From: Bacteroidota bacterium
GTDB lineage: Bacteria > Bacteroidota > Bacteroidia > Chitinophagales > Chitinophagaceae
NCBI GenBank assembly: GCA_023418315.1
Contig: JAEZZY010000029.1
Span: 1-24,825, forward strand
Direction: 5' to 3'
Length of the DNA: 24,825 bases
The position numbers and the translations under genes are program-made. A model generated the notes under the pieces. The model ran no database searches and had not been told where the DNA came from. It worked only from the letters and a program-made list of their open reading frames with translations. Position 1 is the stretch's first letter; each line of letters begins with the position of its first letter. Positions 1-9,017 of the stretch are shown here, one piece after another.

Positions 1-5
1 AACCT

Positions 6-116
6 TATGGTGGTATTGCCGGCGGTGTTCACCTCTTCCCTTTCCGAACAGAGTAGTTAAGCCCGCCATGGCCGATGGTACTGCAACATCATGCGGGAGA
101 GTAGGTAGCTGCCATA
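6..116 (+). rRNA. rrf: 5S ribosomal RNA (3' end of an rRNA operon)
   Basis: The stretch contains the conserved 5S core: a CCGAACAGAG-type loop (about 45-54), AAGCCCGCC (about 59-67), GCCGATGGTACTGC (about 71-84) and GGGAGAGTAGG near the 3' end. The terminal bases (about 6-14 and 108-116) can pair with one G-T wobble as helix I, which sets both ends and gives about 111 nt, the normal size. A strong terminator follows directly. As the last gene of a 16S-23S-5S operon it implies 23S rRNA just left of the window. The exact ends are uncertain by a few bases. Confidence 0.95.
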
Positions 117-123
117 TTTATTT

Positions 124-157
124 AAAACCTCCGTTCTTAACCGAACGGAGGTTTTTT
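124..157 (+). terminator. Intrinsic terminator after 5S rRNA
   Basis: A 13-base perfect inverted repeat (124-136 with 143-155, core ACCTCCGTTC/GAACGGAGGT) around a 6-base loop, ending in a T run. It lies 8 bases past the 5S 3' end and would end the rRNA transcript. Confidence 0.9.
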
Positions 158-925
158 CGTTTAATAACTAACTAGCCCTATACAGCCTATAAAGTTTGAT
201 GGAACTAAGAATCGGAATTAAGGCCCAAACTCAAAATTTGGTTTCGGGAGTTGAATACTAAAGCTCGCTTCTAGTTCAATGAACTCATTCCATCTGCGGT
301 AATTCTGTAGAGCTATAGAACGATTTATCAGGTCGAACAGTCCATTCATACCCCTATAAAATCATTATATAGGGTACTGCCACATTTCTTATCCTTCCGG
401 TGAATTGCTATTGCATTCGAAGCCTTGTTGGTGGTTATAGGAAGATGGCTTTGATTCCTTATCGCGCAGCCCTTAACCCTTATCAGTCTATTGCTTTATT
501 CCGGTTATGCTCCATGGCTATTAGGATATAGATTTTTGCCGTAGAGATGATTCGTTGCGACATCAGGATAATTTTCTGCAATCTTGTTTTTCAAAAGTTA
601 TTTTTGGAAAATTAAATTTTAGCATTACATTTACTATCCTTAATGAATCCCTATACTCCTATGTGAAATAACAATACTCAGAAGGATAGACTATAAGTAA
701 TGAAGTTTTGTTTTTCTGTAATCAAATTGTGTTTTATTTCTGCATGAAGTATAAATGTTGAGCTTTTGATTTTAATATTGACCACTATTGCGCCTTATTG
801 TGTTTATGTTTTTCTTTGATAACCCCCTTTGAGCTTTTCTACAATTACCTGTTGGACTTACTATTTTATCATTATTATAGGGGAAGCCGAAAACCTGTTT
901 AGAGTAGGCGAAAAAAATAATATTT
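158..925. other. Long non-coding spacer between rRNA operon and surface-protein gene
   Basis: About 765 bases with no reading frame of gene-like length or composition. The only frame near its right end (from 829) overlaps the start of the surface-protein gene out of frame and looks like a shadow. The DNA becomes very AT-rich from about 590 on. A perfect Bacteroidota promoter (TTTG, then about 19 bases, then TAnnTTTG) was looked for ahead of 926 and not found. The last 25 bases before the start codon are A-rich, as is common for Bacteroidota leaders. No tRNA or known RNA was recognised. Confidence 0.6.
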
Positions 926-3900
926 ATGAATGTCAAACTTTTATCTCAAAAAAGAATAAAGAGTATGTTCATGCTTGTTCTACTGCTTATAGTATCTACT
1001 TCTATGGCTATAGGGCAAGTCGTAACTATTGGTACAGGCACTAGTACACAGCGGTACCCCTTTAATTTTTATTATGGGTACGGGCGCAGTGCAACGATAT
1101 ATACAAGTGCAGAATTAGGTAACGCTACTCAAGGTATTATTATCAGTGATGTTGCATGGGAATCTAACATGAACGGTAGTGTTGTAGGTCCCACTGTTAT
1201 CTCTTTTATAACGATGGGTTCTACTACAGCCGTACCAAGTGCAACATGGACGACAACTCTTACAGGTAGCACCCAAGTTTGGAGCGGTACTACTACCGCC
1301 TTCACTACAGGGTGGAACACTTTTACCCTTACCTCGCCATTTCAATTAGCGGCAGGAGACAATCTTATGGTTTTGGTAGAATGCAACTACGGTGGAAGCG
1401 GTGGTGGTGGAAGTACGGGTACTGCATTCCGGTACACATCTTCAGGTTCGCCTACTGGTTCTAATGCATATTGGCAGGCGGATGGCGCTCCTCCTACAGG
1501 CACTCCAACTATCAATACCAATCGCCCTAATATACGGTTTACAACAGTTCCCGCTACGCTTTGTGCGAGTACCCCTACGGCTGGTATTGCATCTGCTTCA
1601 GGTGCGGCGGCAAGCGGTAGTGTCTGCCCTAATACGAATTTTACACTGAGCACCGCTGGTGCTACATTTGCTAGTGGTATAAGTTATGACTGGCAATATA
1701 ATGACGGAAACGGGTGGATAACTACAGGGAATACGAATCCTACCTATACAGTAGTAGGTGGCATTACTACAGCAACAGATTATAGGTTAGTTGTTATTTG
1801 TACTAATACCAATGATGCTGATACATCTAATGTGGTGTCCATAGCGATTAACCCTTTCCTCAGTTGCTATTGTACACCTGTGAGTACTTGCGTAAATGAA
1901 GGAATCGTAAACGTTACGATGGGTACATTGAATAATACATCAGCCATGTGTACGACTGGCGGCTATCAGGATTTTACTGGATTAGGCTCTCAGGTAACCG
2001 TTACGCAAGGGCAGCAAATACCAATTTCTGTAACAGATTCGATTAACTCCAACCCATCTTCCGCGGGTGTATGGATAGACTATGACCATAGCGGTACGTT
2101 TGACGCATCGGAGTTTACGTTTTTAGGAAGTACAACTGTTTTTAATGGAACTAAAATGCCTTATACCTTTACAGGAAATATTACAATTCCAGTAGGTGCT
2201 CTTACTGGTGTAACCGCTATGCGTGTAAGAGGTGCAAACTCCTCTACGCCTGTAACTGCAAGTGGTAATAACGGACCTTGTAATGGTGTGCAGGTATATG
2301 GCGAATATGAAGATTACCTTGTTACTATTAATGCCGGTACACCATGTAGTGGTACACCAGCTGCAGGTACTTTGAGTTCAACGGTAAGTAGTGTAGCTTG
2401 CCCTCAGCAGTTTGTAGTTTCCTCCACAGGTTTTACCAATGGCGTTACGGGCTTATCCTTCCAATGGGAGCATAGCACTGATGGAATTACCTTTACGCCT
2501 GTAGGAAGTGCTACGCTTGATTATGAAGATGATACGGTAAGTACTATTACACAAACAATGTATTTCAGGTTAGCAGTTAGTTGCGGCGCTGGGGCTCCTT
2601 CCTACAGCGATACTGCAGTGGTAACTTATGGTGTGCTTGTAGCACCCATAATGGAGTCGTTTAATGTGAACAATACCACTACTCCTCCTAACTGTTGGAC
2701 ACGTACTGCCGCTTCCGGAGGTGGTAATTGGGTATTCGGCACCAGTCTTAATAATAGTTATGGTATCAATATATCTTCTGACCATACGGGTACACCGGGC
2801 AGCTATTTTGCTTGGGTGGATGGTAGTAGTCCTATTAGTACGGGTCAAATAACTACACTGACATCACCGGTTATTGATATCTCTGCACTTACGGCACCTC
2901 AGGTACGATATTATATGATAAGCTATACTACTACTACTACAGCAGGTTTTAACAAATTGGCAGTAGATGCTTATGATTTTAATCTATCAGACTGGGTGCC
3001 TATAGATTCGGTACAACAGAATTTCACAAGTTCTGCATGGGAAGAAAGGATAGCATCCTTGGCTACCATCAGCTCTACAACCACTCAACTAAGATTCAGA
3101 TTTGAAGGAACAGCAACAACTACCTTCTATAACGACATCTTGATTGATGATATTTATGTAGAAAACCAGCCTACTTGTCCTTATCCTACGCTCCCTACCG
3201 CCAGTAACATAACAGCTACAACGGCAGATTTAAGCTGGTTTGAAAACGGTATAGCCCCTCAATGGGAAATAGAATATGGAACAAGCAGTTTTACATTGGG
3301 TACGGGTACACGGGAAATCGCCAACACTATGCCCTATACTTTGGGTATTACCACGCCTTTAACGTCTAGTACCCAGTATTCTTATTATGTGCGTTCCATT
3401 TGTGGTCCGAATGATACTAGTGCATGGTCTGTACGATCTCCTTTGTTCAATACTTTAGCTACCTGTGATACACCTTATAATGCTTATGCAAGTAATATTC
3501 TCGCAAATAGTGTAGATTTAAACTGGACGGATAACAATGGGGCTAGCCTATGGGAGATTATATACGGCCCGATGCCTTTGTCAGCGCTTACTGCTGATAC
3601 CGCTGCTGCTACCTTTTATCCATGGTCTTTAACTAATCTTACTTCCAGTACTAAATACGAATACCGTATTCGTGCAGTCTGTAACGTAGGGGTGGATTCC
3701 AGTGTGGCTGCTATTGGTACATTCACTACACCACCTGCTTGTGGAGATAACTTTTATGACAGCGGCGGACCTACCGGTGTATATGGTAACTATGAAGATG
3801 ATACAACTACCATTTTCCCGACTAACATAGGAGACTTGGTAACGGTAACATTTAGTATGTTCTACACAGAAAGCTGTTGTGATAATCTAAAAGTGTATGA

Positions 3901-6265
3901 TGGACCTGATGCCAGTTATCCTCTGTTGGGTACCTTTGGAGGGCAGCTCACTGGCAGTAATCTTCCCGGTCCGTTTACATCCAGTGATCCGTCAGGGGCT
4001 TTAACGTTTGTATTCCACTCAGATGTATCCCTTACATATGCGGGCTGGGATGCCTCGGTTACTTGTGCCCCCCCGCCTACGTGTTTTGCACCTAGTAATC
4101 TTTCTGCCACAAATACCACGGCTACCGGTACAGATCTTAACTGGATAGACAATAATGGAGCTTTACTATGGGAAATAGAATACGGACCCGATCCTCTCAC
4201 TGTAGGAACAGGTACCATTGTTTATACTTCTAATAATCCTTATACTATTGTTTCAGGTTTGACTCCAGGTACTAATTACCAGTTTAATGTACGAGCAATT
4301 TGTAACCCCGGCGATACAAGTAGTAGAGCACCGGGTTATTTCAAAACACCTCCCGGCTGTGGCGGTAATTTCTATGACAGCGGCGGACCTACCGGTGTAT
4401 ATGGTAACTATGAAGATGATACAACTACCATTTTCCCAACTAACATAGGAGACTTGGTAACGGTAACATTCAGTTCTTTTTATACGGAAAGTGGATGGGA
4501 TTATTTATATGTATATGATGGTCCCGATGTTACCTATCCATTGTTAGGAACTTATACCGGAAGTTTAACAGGTAGTAATCTTCCTGGCCCATTCACATCA
4601 AGCGACCCAAGTGGTGCATTAACCTTTAGATTTCATTCTGACGGTTCTGGTACATACGCCGGTTGGGATGCGAGTGTTACTTGTGCACCACCGCCTACCT
4701 GCCCCGCGCCTACTAACGGAACAGCCTTCCCTGTTGCTGCATCTACTGCGGATCTGAACTGGACAGAAAACGGCAGCGCCACCCAATGGGAAATAGAATA
4801 CGGTACTTCGCCTTTAACGCTTGGCAACGGTACGAGGATGGTAGTCAATAGCAATCCATATACGCTTAATCCCCCGTTAAATCAGGCTACTGGCTATACC
4901 TATTTTGTTCGTTCTATATGCGGTCCTAATGATACAAGTACTTGGAGTTCCGGTAGCAGCTTTACAACTACAGTATCCTGCCCTGCACCTACAGGCATTA
5001 GTATCTCTAATATTACTGCCAGCTCTTTTGATGTAAACTGGACCAGCACTACCGGTACCGAGATATTGGAATACGGGCCTACAGGTCATATCCCGGGCAC
5101 TGGCGCTACAGCAGGTACCGGCGGCACACTGATCACGAATGCTACGGCTCCTTACACTATCACGGGCCTTACTGCATCCTCAGGTTATGATGTGTTTATA
5201 AGACAAGATTGCTCTGCATCCAGCAATGGATATAGCCTTAATCTGTCAAGGAACGTAGCGACTACCGGAGCGCCGGTTAATGATACCATTTGCGGAGCGA
5301 TGAATCTGACGCTCAACAATCCGGCTATCACCTACGTAAATACGAACAACGCTACCACCACTTCGAGTGATCCTGCTATTACATGTACGACACCGAATAA
5401 TAACGTATGGTTTAAGTTTACGACCAATGCTGCAGGTGTCTATAATATCACGGCATACTCTACGCAGGTAACTTCCTACAGCACCTACTACGGTAACATG
5501 TCCGCATGGTTGTGGTTGTATTCTGCTTCAGGCAGTTGTCCGGCAATTACTTTAACACAAGTTGCTGATTTAACACAATGCAGTGCTAGCTTGTATGCCC
5601 CTGCTCAGTATCCTGTTCCACAAAATGCATCCCGTATGTATGCCACACCGTCCTTATCCGCAGGTACTACATACTATATCTTAGCGGATGGAGCAGACGG
5701 TTCTTATGGTAATATAGGATTCACTGTGCAAGCTCCGCTTGCCATCAAGCTGGAGAAACTGACAGCCATGAACACAGGTGCATCCAACAAGGTAGAATGG
5801 ACTACACTCTCCGAAGAACGCAGCGATAAGTTTGAACTGGAACGCAGCGCAGATGGTAAACATTTTGCTAAGATCTACGAAAAACAAGCGAACGGAGAAG
5901 CAAGCCGCTATACCTATATGGATAACAATCCTATAAAAGGTATGAACTACTACCGCCTGCGTATGACAGAAGCCAACGGTCAGGCTACCTATTCCGAAGT
6001 AGTAACGGCCTTTGTGAAATCCAACGGCTTTGAAGTGAATGCTTATCCAAACCCTGTATCGCATGACCTTACCGTTCAGGTAAGTGGCGTACAAGGCGCG
6101 GATGCAACCGTTCAAGTTATGGATGTAACGGGTAAAGTGATCCGTACCGTTAAAATGACCGGCAATGTTGCAACCCTCGACATGAGCAGCCTGGCAAACG
6201 GTATCTACCTGATCAAATACTCCGATGTCGACCACACACAAACGATACGCGTGAACAAACAATAG
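926..6265 (+). CDS. Giant T9SS-exported surface protein with GEVED, fibronectin III and CUB domains
   Basis: 1779 residues. Residues 1-30 form a Sec signal peptide (basic start, LVLLLIVSTSMAIG core). Domains in order, by eye: a Bacteroidota N-terminal beta domain (about 31-205, opening IGTGTSTQRYPF); an Ig-like segment (213-310); a GEVED domain (about 314-468) with a calcium-loop-like WIDYDHSGTFDASEF; another Ig-like segment (472-570); a MAM/jelly-roll-like domain (571-748); two Fn3 domains (750-936); CUB (938-1050); Fn3; CUB (1144-1255); two Fn3 domains (to about 1446); a PPC-like beta domain (1450-1605); and a C-terminal T9SS type A sorting domain (about 1701-1779, with AYPNPV, a DVTGKVI-like strand and ANGIYLIKY). 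That tail directs secretion through the outer membrane by type IX machinery and usually cleavage and anchoring at the surface. No peptidase motif is visible, so adhesion or glycan binding is the likely role. It is Thr/Ser/Asn/Gly-rich. The start at 926 is preferred over an in-frame ATG at 965, which would cut the basic n-region of the signal. A terminator follows. Confidence 0.9.
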   Translation: MNVKLLSQKRIKSMFMLVLLLIVSTSMAIGQVVTIGTGTSTQRYPFNFYYGYGRSATIYTSAELGNATQGIIISDVAWESNMNGSVVGPTVISFITMGSTTAVPSATWTTTLTGSTQVWSGTTTAFTTGWNTFTLTSPFQLAAGDNLMVLVECNYGGSGGGGSTGTAFRYTSSGSPTGSNAYWQADGAPPTGTPTINTNRPNIRFTTVPATLCASTPTAGIASASGAAASGSVCPNTNFTLSTAGATFASGISYDWQYNDGNGWITTGNTNPTYTVVGGITTATDYRLVVICTNTNDADTSNVVSIAINPFLSCYCTPVSTCVNEGIVNVTMGTLNNTSAMCTTGGYQDFTGLGSQVTVTQGQQIPISVTDSINSNPSSAGVWIDYDHSGTFDASEFTFLGSTTVFNGTKMPYTFTGNITIPVGALTGVTAMRVRGANSSTPVTASGNNGPCNGVQVYGEYEDYLVTINAGTPCSGTPAAGTLSSTVSSVACPQQFVVSSTGFTNGVTGLSFQWEHSTDGITFTPVGSATLDYEDDTVSTITQTMYFRLAVSCGAGAPSYSDTAVVTYGVLVAPIMESFNVNNTTTPPNCWTRTAASGGGNWVFGTSLNNSYGINISSDHTGTPGSYFAWVDGSSPISTGQITTLTSPVIDISALTAPQVRYYMISYTTTTTAGFNKLAVDAYDFNLSDWVPIDSVQQNFTSSAWEERIASLATISSTTTQLRFRFEGTATTTFYNDILIDDIYVENQPTCPYPTLPTASNITATTADLSWFENGIAPQWEIEYGTSSFTLGTGTREIANTMPYTLGITTPLTSSTQYSYYVRSICGPNDTSAWSVRSPLFNTLATCDTPYNAYASNILANSVDLNWTDNNGASLWEIIYGPMPLSALTADTAAATFYPWSLTNLTSSTKYEYRIRAVCNVGVDSSVAAIGTFTTPPACGDNFYDSGGPTGVYGNYEDDTTTIFPTNIGDLVTVTFSMFYTESCCDNLKVYDGPDASYPLLGTFGGQLTGSNLPGPFTSSDPSGALTFVFHSDVSLTYAGWDASVTCAPPPTCFAPSNLSATNTTATGTDLNWIDNNGALLWEIEYGPDPLTVGTGTIVYTSNNPYTIVSGLTPGTNYQFNVRAICNPGDTSSRAPGYFKTPPGCGGNFYDSGGPTGVYGNYEDDTTTIFPTNIGDLVTVTFSSFYTESGWDYLYVYDGPDVTYPLLGTYTGSLTGSNLPGPFTSSDPSGALTFRFHSDGSGTYAGWDASVTCAPPPTCPAPTNGTAFPVAASTADLNWTENGSATQWEIEYGTSPLTLGNGTRMVVNSNPYTLNPPLNQATGYTYFVRSICGPNDTSTWSSGSSFTTTVSCPAPTGISISNITASSFDVNWTSTTGTEILEYGPTGHIPGTGATAGTGGTLITNATAPYTITGLTASSGYDVFIRQDCSASSNGYSLNLSRNVATTGAPVNDTICGAMNLTLNNPAITYVNTNNATTTSSDPAITCTTPNNNVWFKFTTNAAGVYNITAYSTQVTSYSTYYGNMSAWLWLYSASGSCPAITLTQVADLTQCSASLYAPAQYPVPQNASRMYATPSLSAGTTYYILADGADGSYGNIGFTVQAPLAIKLEKLTAMNTGASNKVEWTTLSEERSDKFELERSADGKHFAKIYEKQANGEASRYTYMDNNPIKGMNYYRLRMTEANGQATYSEVVTAFVKSNGFEVNAYPNPVSHDLTVQVSGVQGADATVQVMDVTGKVIRTVKMTGNVATLDMSSLANGIYLIKYSDVDHTQTIRVNKQ
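3755..3852 (+). repeat. 98-base internal repeat, copy 1 (first CUB domain)
   Basis: Matches 4373-4470 at a fixed offset of 618 bases with a single mismatch (G3820 versus A4438). It encodes the opening of the first CUB domain (YDSGGPTGVYGNYEDD onward). Outside this segment the two CUB domains keep similar amino acids but use many different codons. Confidence 0.95.
4373..4470 (+). repeat. 98-base internal repeat, copy 2 (second CUB domain)
   Basis: Partner of 3755-3852, with 97 of 98 bases identical. The contrast with the diverged flanking codons (for example the SNLPGPFTSSDPSGALTF stretch, same protein but different codons) points to recent gene conversion or partial duplication. Confidence 0.95.
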
Positions 6266-6286
6266 TATCGTAGTGTATCAATAAAA

Positions 6287-6327
6287 AAGAAAGGCTCGAC
6301 CAAAATTTTGGTCGAGCCTTTTGTTTT
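6287..6327 (+). terminator. Intrinsic terminator after the surface-protein gene
   Basis: A near-perfect palindrome, AAGGCTCGACC / GGTCGAGCCTT, with an AAAA/TTTT centre. It is preceded by an A run and followed by TTTTG, 25-55 bases past the stop codon. The A and T tracts on both sides would let it act in either direction. Confidence 0.85.
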
Positions 6328-6370
6328 AGAAGCCTATACCGATTATTTTAGTACCTTAATTAAGTCCCTC

Positions 6371-7303
6371 ATGCACTTTTTGCAATTAAAAAACATCTCG
6401 AAAAACTTTGTCGCTCAAAAAGCATTGGATCAAGTAAATCTATCTATAGAGCAGGGAAGTATTTTCGGCTTGCTGGGCCCTAACGGAGCGGGAAAAACCA
6501 CACTGATCCGCATCATTACCGGCATTTTTTTTCCGGATGAAGGGGAAATATTAATGGACGGACACTCGTTTGATGCGGCACGTGATGTGAAGCAGATTGG
6601 CTATATGCCGGAAGAACGCGGGCTTTATAAAAAAATGAAAATAGGGGAGCAGGCGCTTTACCTGGCGCGTTTGAAAGGCTTAAGCCAAAATGAGGCAATG
6701 AGCCAAATAAAATATTGGTTTCAGAAGCTGGGAATGGAAAGCTGGTGGAATAAAAAAGTGGAAGACTTGAGCAAAGGAATGAGCCAGAAATTACAATTCG
6801 TAACCACGGTCATACATCAGCCGAAGCTCATTATCCTCGACGAACCTTTCAGCGGATTGGATCCCGTGAATGCCAATCTTATCAAAGATGAAATCTTTCA
6901 ACTGGCGAAGAATGGAAGCACCATTATTTTCAGTACGCATAGGATGGAGCAGGTAGAAGAAATTTGTAATCATATCGTATTGATGAATCAGGGCAGAATC
7001 ATTCTGGATGGAACAGTGCAGGAAGTGAAACAGCAATTCAAAGAAAACATCTTCAGCATAGGTATTTCCGATGCAAACTGCGACACCGCCTCCGATGCCT
7101 ATACCCTTATCAAACAAGAAACAAAAGGATTGACGGTGAAGATAAATGAAGGATATACCGTCAATGATGTGTTGATGCACTTTATCCGTCAACAGATAAT
7201 GGTTACCTCCTTCCATGAAATATTGCCTACGCTCAACGAAATATTTATCAAACGGGTAAACGATACACCCAAAGCCAGAAAATTTGAAAACAGTACGCTC
7301 TAA
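6371..7303 (+). CDS. ABC exporter ATP-binding subunit (NatA-like)
   Basis: 310 residues. It hydrolyses ATP to drive the membrane partner encoded next. Visible motifs: Walker A GPNGAGKT (36-43), signature LSKGM (133-137), Walker B LIILDEP (153-159), D-loop SGLD (161-164) and switch histidine in STHRMEQ (about 190). A C-terminal extension of about 80 residues resembles the DUF4162 domain of NatA-type exporter ATPases. The ATG at 6371 is chosen: an in-frame TTG at 6308 would start inside the terminator hairpin and add 21 residues not typical of the family. Twelve bases separate its stop from the permease start, so the two are cotranscribed. The substrate cannot be read from sequence; NatAB homologues export sodium ions, but many relatives do not. 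Confidence 0.9.
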   Translation: MHFLQLKNISKNFVAQKALDQVNLSIEQGSIFGLLGPNGAGKTTLIRIITGIFFPDEGEILMDGHSFDAARDVKQIGYMPEERGLYKKMKIGEQALYLARLKGLSQNEAMSQIKYWFQKLGMESWWNKKVEDLSKGMSQKLQFVTTVIHQPKLIILDEPFSGLDPVNANLIKDEIFQLAKNGSTIIFSTHRMEQVEEICNHIVLMNQGRIILDGTVQEVKQQFKENIFSIGISDANCDTASDAYTLIKQETKGLTVKINEGYTVNDVLMHFIRQQIMVTSFHEILPTLNEIFIKRVNDTPKARKFENSTL

Positions 7304-7315
7304 TACCATAACCGG

Positions 7316-8626
7316 ATGAATAAAATAACCTTAGTAGCCAAGCGCGAATACCTTACACGCATTCGCAATAAAACCTTTATCCTCTCCACACTCCTGACTC
7401 CTCTTTTGTTTGTAGGCATTATAGGCGCTAATGTTTATTTCTCTCAAAAGAACAGTGAGCAACTCACTATAGCTGTGTATGATGCCGGCAATCTCTTTGC
7501 CCCCAAGCTGAAAAGCGGAAAAAATATTACCTATGAAACTGTGGGTAAAGCGGTATATGATTCTATCGAAAATGGCATTCCGGTGCAGGGCTATAATGGT
7601 GCTTTGTACATTCCCGATACGGATATAGACCGCCCTATAGGCTTTCAATATATCTCGGAAACCCAGCTCGGTATTCTTTCGCAAGCACAGGTGGAAGACG
7701 ACCTGAACGATGTATTGCTGCAAGAGCGGATGATACGTGCGAATATAGACACGGCACAACTGAACAAAATAAAACAACACCAGATAGCGCTACGCCAAAC
7801 CATCGTAGGAAAAGACGGCAGCAAAGAAGCAAGCTCCGGCATATCCTATGCAGTAGGCTTTGGCTCCGGTATTGTGATTTATATGATGATGTTTATTTAT
7901 GGCGCTATGGTGATGCGTGGCGTAATGGAAGAAAAAGTGAACCGCATAGCGGAAGTGATGGTTTCTTCTGTGAAACCTACACAGCTCATGATGGGAAAGA
8001 TTATCGGAATCGGTGCCGTAGGACTTACCCAATTTCTGCTATGGATTGTATTGCTCATCATCGGTTCTTTCTTATTGGGAGGAATGATAAATGCCGACCA
8101 AATGCAAAGTATGCAACAGGCGAATATGAGCATGAATGAAGAAAGCAAAGCGATGCTTGCCAAAGGAATGCAGATGACGCTGGAGCAGATTAATATTCCT
8201 CTGCTCTTAGGCTTCTTCTTGTTTTATTTTCTTTCGGGATATTTATTTTATGCCTCCCTCTTCGCTGCAGTGGGCAGTGCCGTCAATGAAGACCCGCAAG
8301 ATGCGCAGTCAATGATGTTCCCCATCACCATCCCCATCATACTTTCTTTTGTGATGATGAGTACCGTCATCAGCAATCCCGCAGGTTCGTTAGGAATATG
8401 GGGCAGTATTATTCCGTTTACATCGCCTATTATCATGATGGCGCGCTTACCATTTGGAGTGCCCGGCACCGTACCTTATTGGCAACTTGGGCTGTCCGTT
8501 GCTTGTATGATAGGCGGCATTATTTTCGTCATGTGGCTTAGCGCACGCATCTACCGTACCGGCATTCTGATGTACGGCAAAAAACCAAGCTGGAAAGAAA
8601 TGCTGAAATGGGTTTTTATAAAATAA
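7316..8626 (+). CDS. ABC-2 type exporter permease (NatB-like)
   Basis: 436 residues, the inner-membrane partner of the ATPase just upstream. Layout: one N-terminal membrane helix (about 21-41), a large extracytoplasmic domain (about 45-175), then about five further helices (near 181-205, 225-250, 290-318, 335-355, 390-412) and a short basic tail. This one-plus-five plan with a big first loop is the ABC-2/NatB arrangement. A Met/Gln-rich polar insertion (about 262-293, MQSMQQANMSMNEESK) sits between helices 3 and 4. The start ATG lies 12 bases past the ATPase stop. The stop codon is inside a hairpin shared with the convergent gene. Export of ions, lipids or peptides are all possible. Confidence 0.87.
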   Translation: MNKITLVAKREYLTRIRNKTFILSTLLTPLLFVGIIGANVYFSQKNSEQLTIAVYDAGNLFAPKLKSGKNITYETVGKAVYDSIENGIPVQGYNGALYIPDTDIDRPIGFQYISETQLGILSQAQVEDDLNDVLLQERMIRANIDTAQLNKIKQHQIALRQTIVGKDGSKEASSGISYAVGFGSGIVIYMMMFIYGAMVMRGVMEEKVNRIAEVMVSSVKPTQLMMGKIIGIGAVGLTQFLLWIVLLIIGSFLLGGMINADQMQSMQQANMSMNEESKAMLAKGMQMTLEQINIPLLLGFFLFYFLSGYLFYASLFAAVGSAVNEDPQDAQSMMFPITIPIILSFVMMSTVISNPAGSLGIWGSIIPFTSPIIMMARLPFGVPGTVPYWQLGLSVACMIGGIIFVMWLSARIYRTGILMYGKKPSWKEMLKWVFIK

Positions 8627-8640
8627 GGGTATCTTATTTT
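8620..8640. terminator. Short bidirectional hairpin overlapping two convergent stop codons
   Basis: AAAATAAG (8620-8627) pairs perfectly with CTTATTTT (8633-8640) around a 5-base loop and is followed by T's. The permease stop (8624-8626) and the stop of the convergent small gene (8634-8636) each lie in one arm. It is AT-rich, so strength is uncertain, but it is placed to end both transcripts. Confidence 0.5.
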
Positions 8641-9017
8641 TTAGGCGTTTTACGGCTGTAGTGTTTTATCGCAAAACCGGATGTGATTAAAAACGGCAAA
8701 GTGGAAATCACGATTTTCATATTCATGCTGAAAAGACCTATAAAAAACATAAACGCCAGCAACAACCCGATACATCCTATTCCTATATAGCTCAGTGTTT
8801 TGGAAGGCGCTTTCCGGAATAGAGAAACGAGCAGCAAAAACTGTCCTAATAAGGGGATAAGCGTGAAGGGATGCGAAACAGATTGAGGATGCGTGAAACC
8901 GATTTTCAACACCTCATACTCCGCCTGAAACAAAAAAGCACTGGTTCCTTTTCCCCATTCCAGATATCCGAATAGGGAGCTGAGCAGCAATAGCGCATTG
9001 ATGATTTTTCCTTTCAT
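8634..9017 (-). CDS. Small four-helix membrane protein of unknown function
   Basis: 127 residues, not recognised. The sequence is dominated by four hydrophobic stretches: about 5-20 (INALLLLSSLFGY), 52-68 (TLIPLLGQFLLLVSLF), 75-97 (YIGIGCIGLLLAFMFFIGLF) and 101-118 (IVISTLPFLITSGFAI). Short charged loops separate them and the tail is very basic (KHYSRKTPKK). It is likely an inner-membrane protein with a cytoplasmic C-terminus by the positive-inside rule. It stands alone on the minus strand, converging on the ABC permease 7 bases away. It is unlike a fragment: the start, stop and helix number are tidy. No enzymatic motif is seen. Confidence 0.7.
   Translation of the reverse strand: MKGKIINALLLLSSLFGYLEWGKGTSAFLFQAEYEVLKIGFTHPQSVSHPFTLIPLLGQFLLLVSLFRKAPSKTLSYIGIGCIGLLLAFMFFIGLFSMNMKIVISTLPFLITSGFAIKHYSRKTPKK

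Noticed and set aside
829..1044. 71-residue plus-strand frame ahead of the surface protein
   Set aside because: Overlaps the signal-peptide coding region in another frame and has no protein-like pattern of its own.
2925..2945. Short CTA triplet run as a possible phase-variable microsatellite
   Set aside because: Only a few in-frame threonine codons; a triplet change would not shift the frame.
5681..6262. 193-residue minus-strand frame opposite the T9SS sorting domain
   Set aside because: Antisense to a clearly coding C-terminal domain; composition is that of a shadow frame.
6308..6370. Upstream TTG start extending the ABC ATPase by 21 residues
   Set aside because: It begins inside the terminator hairpin of the previous gene and the added residues are not family-like; ATG 6371 begins at the usual place before the first strand.
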